Shown: positions 5,139 through 6,085 of the stretch, one piece after another | How the letters are laid out: every line of letters starts with the position of its first letter | How positions within the stretch are numbered: the stretch's first letter is position 1 | Origin: CAYSUS01 sp964434165 | GTDB taxonomy: Bacteria > Planctomycetota > Planctomycetia > Pirellulales > Thermoguttaceae | Length of the DNA stretch: 6,085 bases | Direction of reading: 5' to 3' | Assembly: GCA_964434165.1 (NCBI GenBank) | Contig: CAYSUS010000206.1 | Coordinates: forward strand, 1-6,085 | Notes under the pieces: model-generated | Seen by the model: only the letters and a program-made list of their open reading frames with translations | Told to the model about the DNA's origin: nothing | The model's database searches: none | Position numbers and translations under genes: made by a program

Positions 5139-5234
5139 GGGAGACGGCCTAGTAGATGGCACGCCTGGGAGACCATCGCGTACTGCGAGTCGCTCGGCGG
5201 GCTGCTGAAGCACTACGAGATACAGGCGGCATGA
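5139..5234 (+). pseudogene. Possible C-terminal remnant of an unidentified gene
   Basis: From 5139 one frame is open to the TGA at 5232-5234. It reads RWHAWETIAYCESLGGLLK and then HYEIQAA before the stop. Nearly all third codon positions from 5157 to 5219 are G or C, as in the real genes of this window, which suggests former coding use. The frame is closed by a TAA at 5136-5138, and no start or ribosome-binding site is present. I do not recognise the family. It could be the tail of a transposase or of a gene whose front was lost in the rearrangements around here, or it could be chance. Confidence 0.25.
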
Positions 5235-5345
5235 GAAGTGGCGGGGAATCGGGACGTTGGCAGCTCCATCCAGTTATCAATGTCTGAATGCGATCGTCGC
5301 GGTCAGAAGCTGAAAGCAGCGGCGACGACTCGAATCCAGCACACA

Positions 5346-5373
5346 TTGCGGGCCGATCGGTGCTCGATATAAT
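5346..5373 (+). promoter_or_regulatory. Sigma-70-type promoter of the truncated ECF gene
   Basis: A consensus TATAAT lies at 5368-5373. A weak -35 candidate TTGCGG lies at 5346-5351 with a 16-base gap. Transcription would start near 5380, about 20 bases before the ATG at 5402. The promoter looks intact although the gene it drives is not. Confidence 0.55.
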
Positions 5374-5401
5374 GAGGCGCTGGATTCGGAGGCTCCTCGA
5401 C

Positions 5402-5743
5402 ATGGCAGAAGACGAGATATCTCGGTGGATCAGGGGACTCGCCCGAGGCGACGAAGCCGCGGCCCAGGCCATCTGGCAACGGTACTCTGAGCGCCTGATT
5501 CGCTTAGCGCAACGCCGACTGGAGGGGCTGCCTCGGCGGATCGCGGACGAGGAGGACGTCGTCCTCAGCGCGATGCACAGCTTCCTTCGCGGCGCGGCCG
5601 CCGGTCGCTATCCGCAATTGGCGGACAGAGAGGACCTCTGGCATCTTCTGGTGACGATTACCTCCCACAAGGCCATCAAGCAGGCAAGACGCCAACGTGC
5701 TCAGAAGCGAGGGGGTGGCATCGTCCGCGGCGATTCGGCTTTC
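5402..5743 (+). pseudogene. Truncated planctomycete-type ECF sigma factor (region 2 only)
   Basis: The start MAEDEISRWIRGLARGDEAA, the core AIWQRYSERLIRLAQRRLEG, and DREDLWHLLVTITSHKAIKQ are typical of the planctomycete-expanded ECF family. The ATG at 5402 is preceded by GGAGG (gap about nine bases) and a TATAAT promoter. About 114 residues are preserved, covering sigma region 2 and ending near RGGGIVRGDSAF. A normal member is about 190 residues, so the linker and the region 4 helix-turn-helix that reads the -35 box are missing. The frame stays open to the stop at 6047-6049 and would add about 100 residues antisense to the transposase remnant. An upstream in-frame ATG at 5288 lies before the promoter and is not the start. 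A full-length gene of this kind often precedes a serine/threonine kinase gene, but none is visible. The product is probably non-functional as a sigma factor. Confidence 0.8.
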
Positions 5744-6006
5744 ACCCACTCGTCAATCCAGGACCGATCCACTTCTTCGGGCGAAAACGGCGTCCGCTCG
5801 TGCCGGTCATGCCCAGGTTGTCCGCCCGGCCGCCTCTTCCGGTTCCGCTTTCCCCGGGCTCGGTCCGCAGCACGCGGCGGCTTGACGATGTCGCTCGACG
5901 GTGGCTTGGAGGAAGTCGACGAATCCTTCCGCGCAGCCCCCAACTGCTTCTCCAGCTCGGCAATCCTCGCCAACGCCGCGGCAAGCTGCTTCTCCAACTC
6001 CGCCAC
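5744..6006 (-). pseudogene. N-terminal fragment of an IS66-family transposase
   Basis: Read leftward from a GTG at 6006, the protein begins AELEKQLAAALARIAELEKQ, the leucine-zipper-like start of IS66-type transposases. It continues with DSSTSSKPPSSD near residues 28-39 and the basic RGKRNRKRRPGGQPGHDRHE near 51-70, all IS66 hallmarks. Recognisable similarity stops near residue 85, where the sequence runs into the antisense of the sigma gene. The frame then ends at 5701. The zinc-binding and DDE catalytic parts are absent, so it cannot transpose. The reading frame is open upstream of the GTG to a TGA at 6040-6042 (ARLAERV precedes AELEK). An ATG at 6070-6072 (MAQYQFSSQP) is in the same frame but is separated by that stop, so the true start may also be damaged. 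Confidence 0.8.
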
Positions 6007-6085
6007 ACGTTCAGCCAGCCGAGCACAATTCGTAACCGGTCACGGTTGAGACGAAAACTGGTATTGCGCCATGAGGGTGAATCGG
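5744..6085 (-). mobile_element. IS66-type insertion sequence remnant, running to or past the right edge
   Basis: This covers the transposase fragment and about 80 bases in front of it. No terminal inverted repeat or target duplication can be recognised. The left boundary (about 5740-5760) lies inside the transposase gene, so this is a deletion derivative. A small palindrome AACCG-gtca-CGGTT occurs near 6034-6047. The true outer end of the element cannot be placed in the window. Confidence 0.6.

Larger units (their letters stand above)
4929..5367. other. Divergent intergenic region between the DUF1257 operon and the truncated ECF gene
   Basis: No full gene is visible over about 440 bases. It should contain the promoter of the leftward DUF1257 operon, but no box pair there is convincing; CTATAG near 5043-5048 on the minus strand lacks a good partner. 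It contains the inverted repeats CACGTC/GACGTG (5058-5063, 5090-5095) and TACTTTG/CAAAGTA (5116-5137), and a short coding-like tail (5139-5234). Confidence 0.5.

Noticed and set aside
5288..5401. N-terminal extension of the truncated ECF gene from an upstream ATG
   Set aside because: The extension contains the TATAAT promoter (5368-5373), and the family normally begins at the MAEDE-type start at 5402, which has its own ribosome-binding site.
1..6085. tRNA, rRNA, CRISPR array or phage genes
   Set aside because: No cloverleaf-like element, repeat-spacer periodicity or phage structural motif was seen on either strand.

Overview
The window is high in G+C by eye and reads like an accessory or regulatory stretch of a planctomycete chromosome. 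Three things point there: an ECF sigma fragment of the planctomycete-expanded type (Sigma70_ECF style), a DUF1257/DUF2997 gene pair, and an IS66-type transposase remnant. This is inferred from remembered family patterns, not from a search.

Region 1 (1-3057, all on the minus strand, transcribed right to left) is a four-gene stress-response and efflux cassette. It starts with a GGAACTT/CGTC ECF-type promoter (3030-3057). Then come an ECF sigma factor (2466-3011), a zinc-finger (ZAS) membrane anti-sigma factor (1859-2347), a membrane-anchored periplasmic sensor of the metal-resistance/CpxP/CnrX type (1311-1847), and a MacA/HlyD-type efflux adaptor that leaves the left edge (1-1207). A terminator-like hairpin followed by a T-rich tract lies between sigma and anti-sigma. 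The simplest reading is that a periplasmic signal, possibly a metal, is sensed by the sensor and passed to the anti-sigma factor. The released sigma would then transcribe its own operon, including the pump. The layout recalls CnrYXH, but the visible output is a MacA-like adaptor.

Region 2 (3058-3532) has no convincing gene. It holds a perfect 12-bp inverted repeat and some smaller palindromes.

Region 3 (3533-4928, minus strand) is a compact four-gene operon: a 66-residue membrane peptide with a TTG start, a coiled-coil lipoprotein-like protein with an additional transmembrane helix, a DUF1257 (Ycf35-like) protein with a TTG start, and a DUF2997 protein. Two of the three junctions overlap, which suggests translational coupling. 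No AAA ATPase, the partner I would expect for DUF1257, is in the window.

Region 4 (4929-5367) is a divergent intergenic region with hairpins and a short coding-like tail of unknown origin.

Region 5 (5368-6085) has a consensus TATAAT and ribosome-binding site driving a second ECF sigma gene on the plus strand. This gene is cut after region 2 and joined to the inverted N-terminal part of an IS66-type transposase. The junction falls inside transposase coding sequence rather than at an IS end, so it records a deletion or rearrangement, not a clean insertion.
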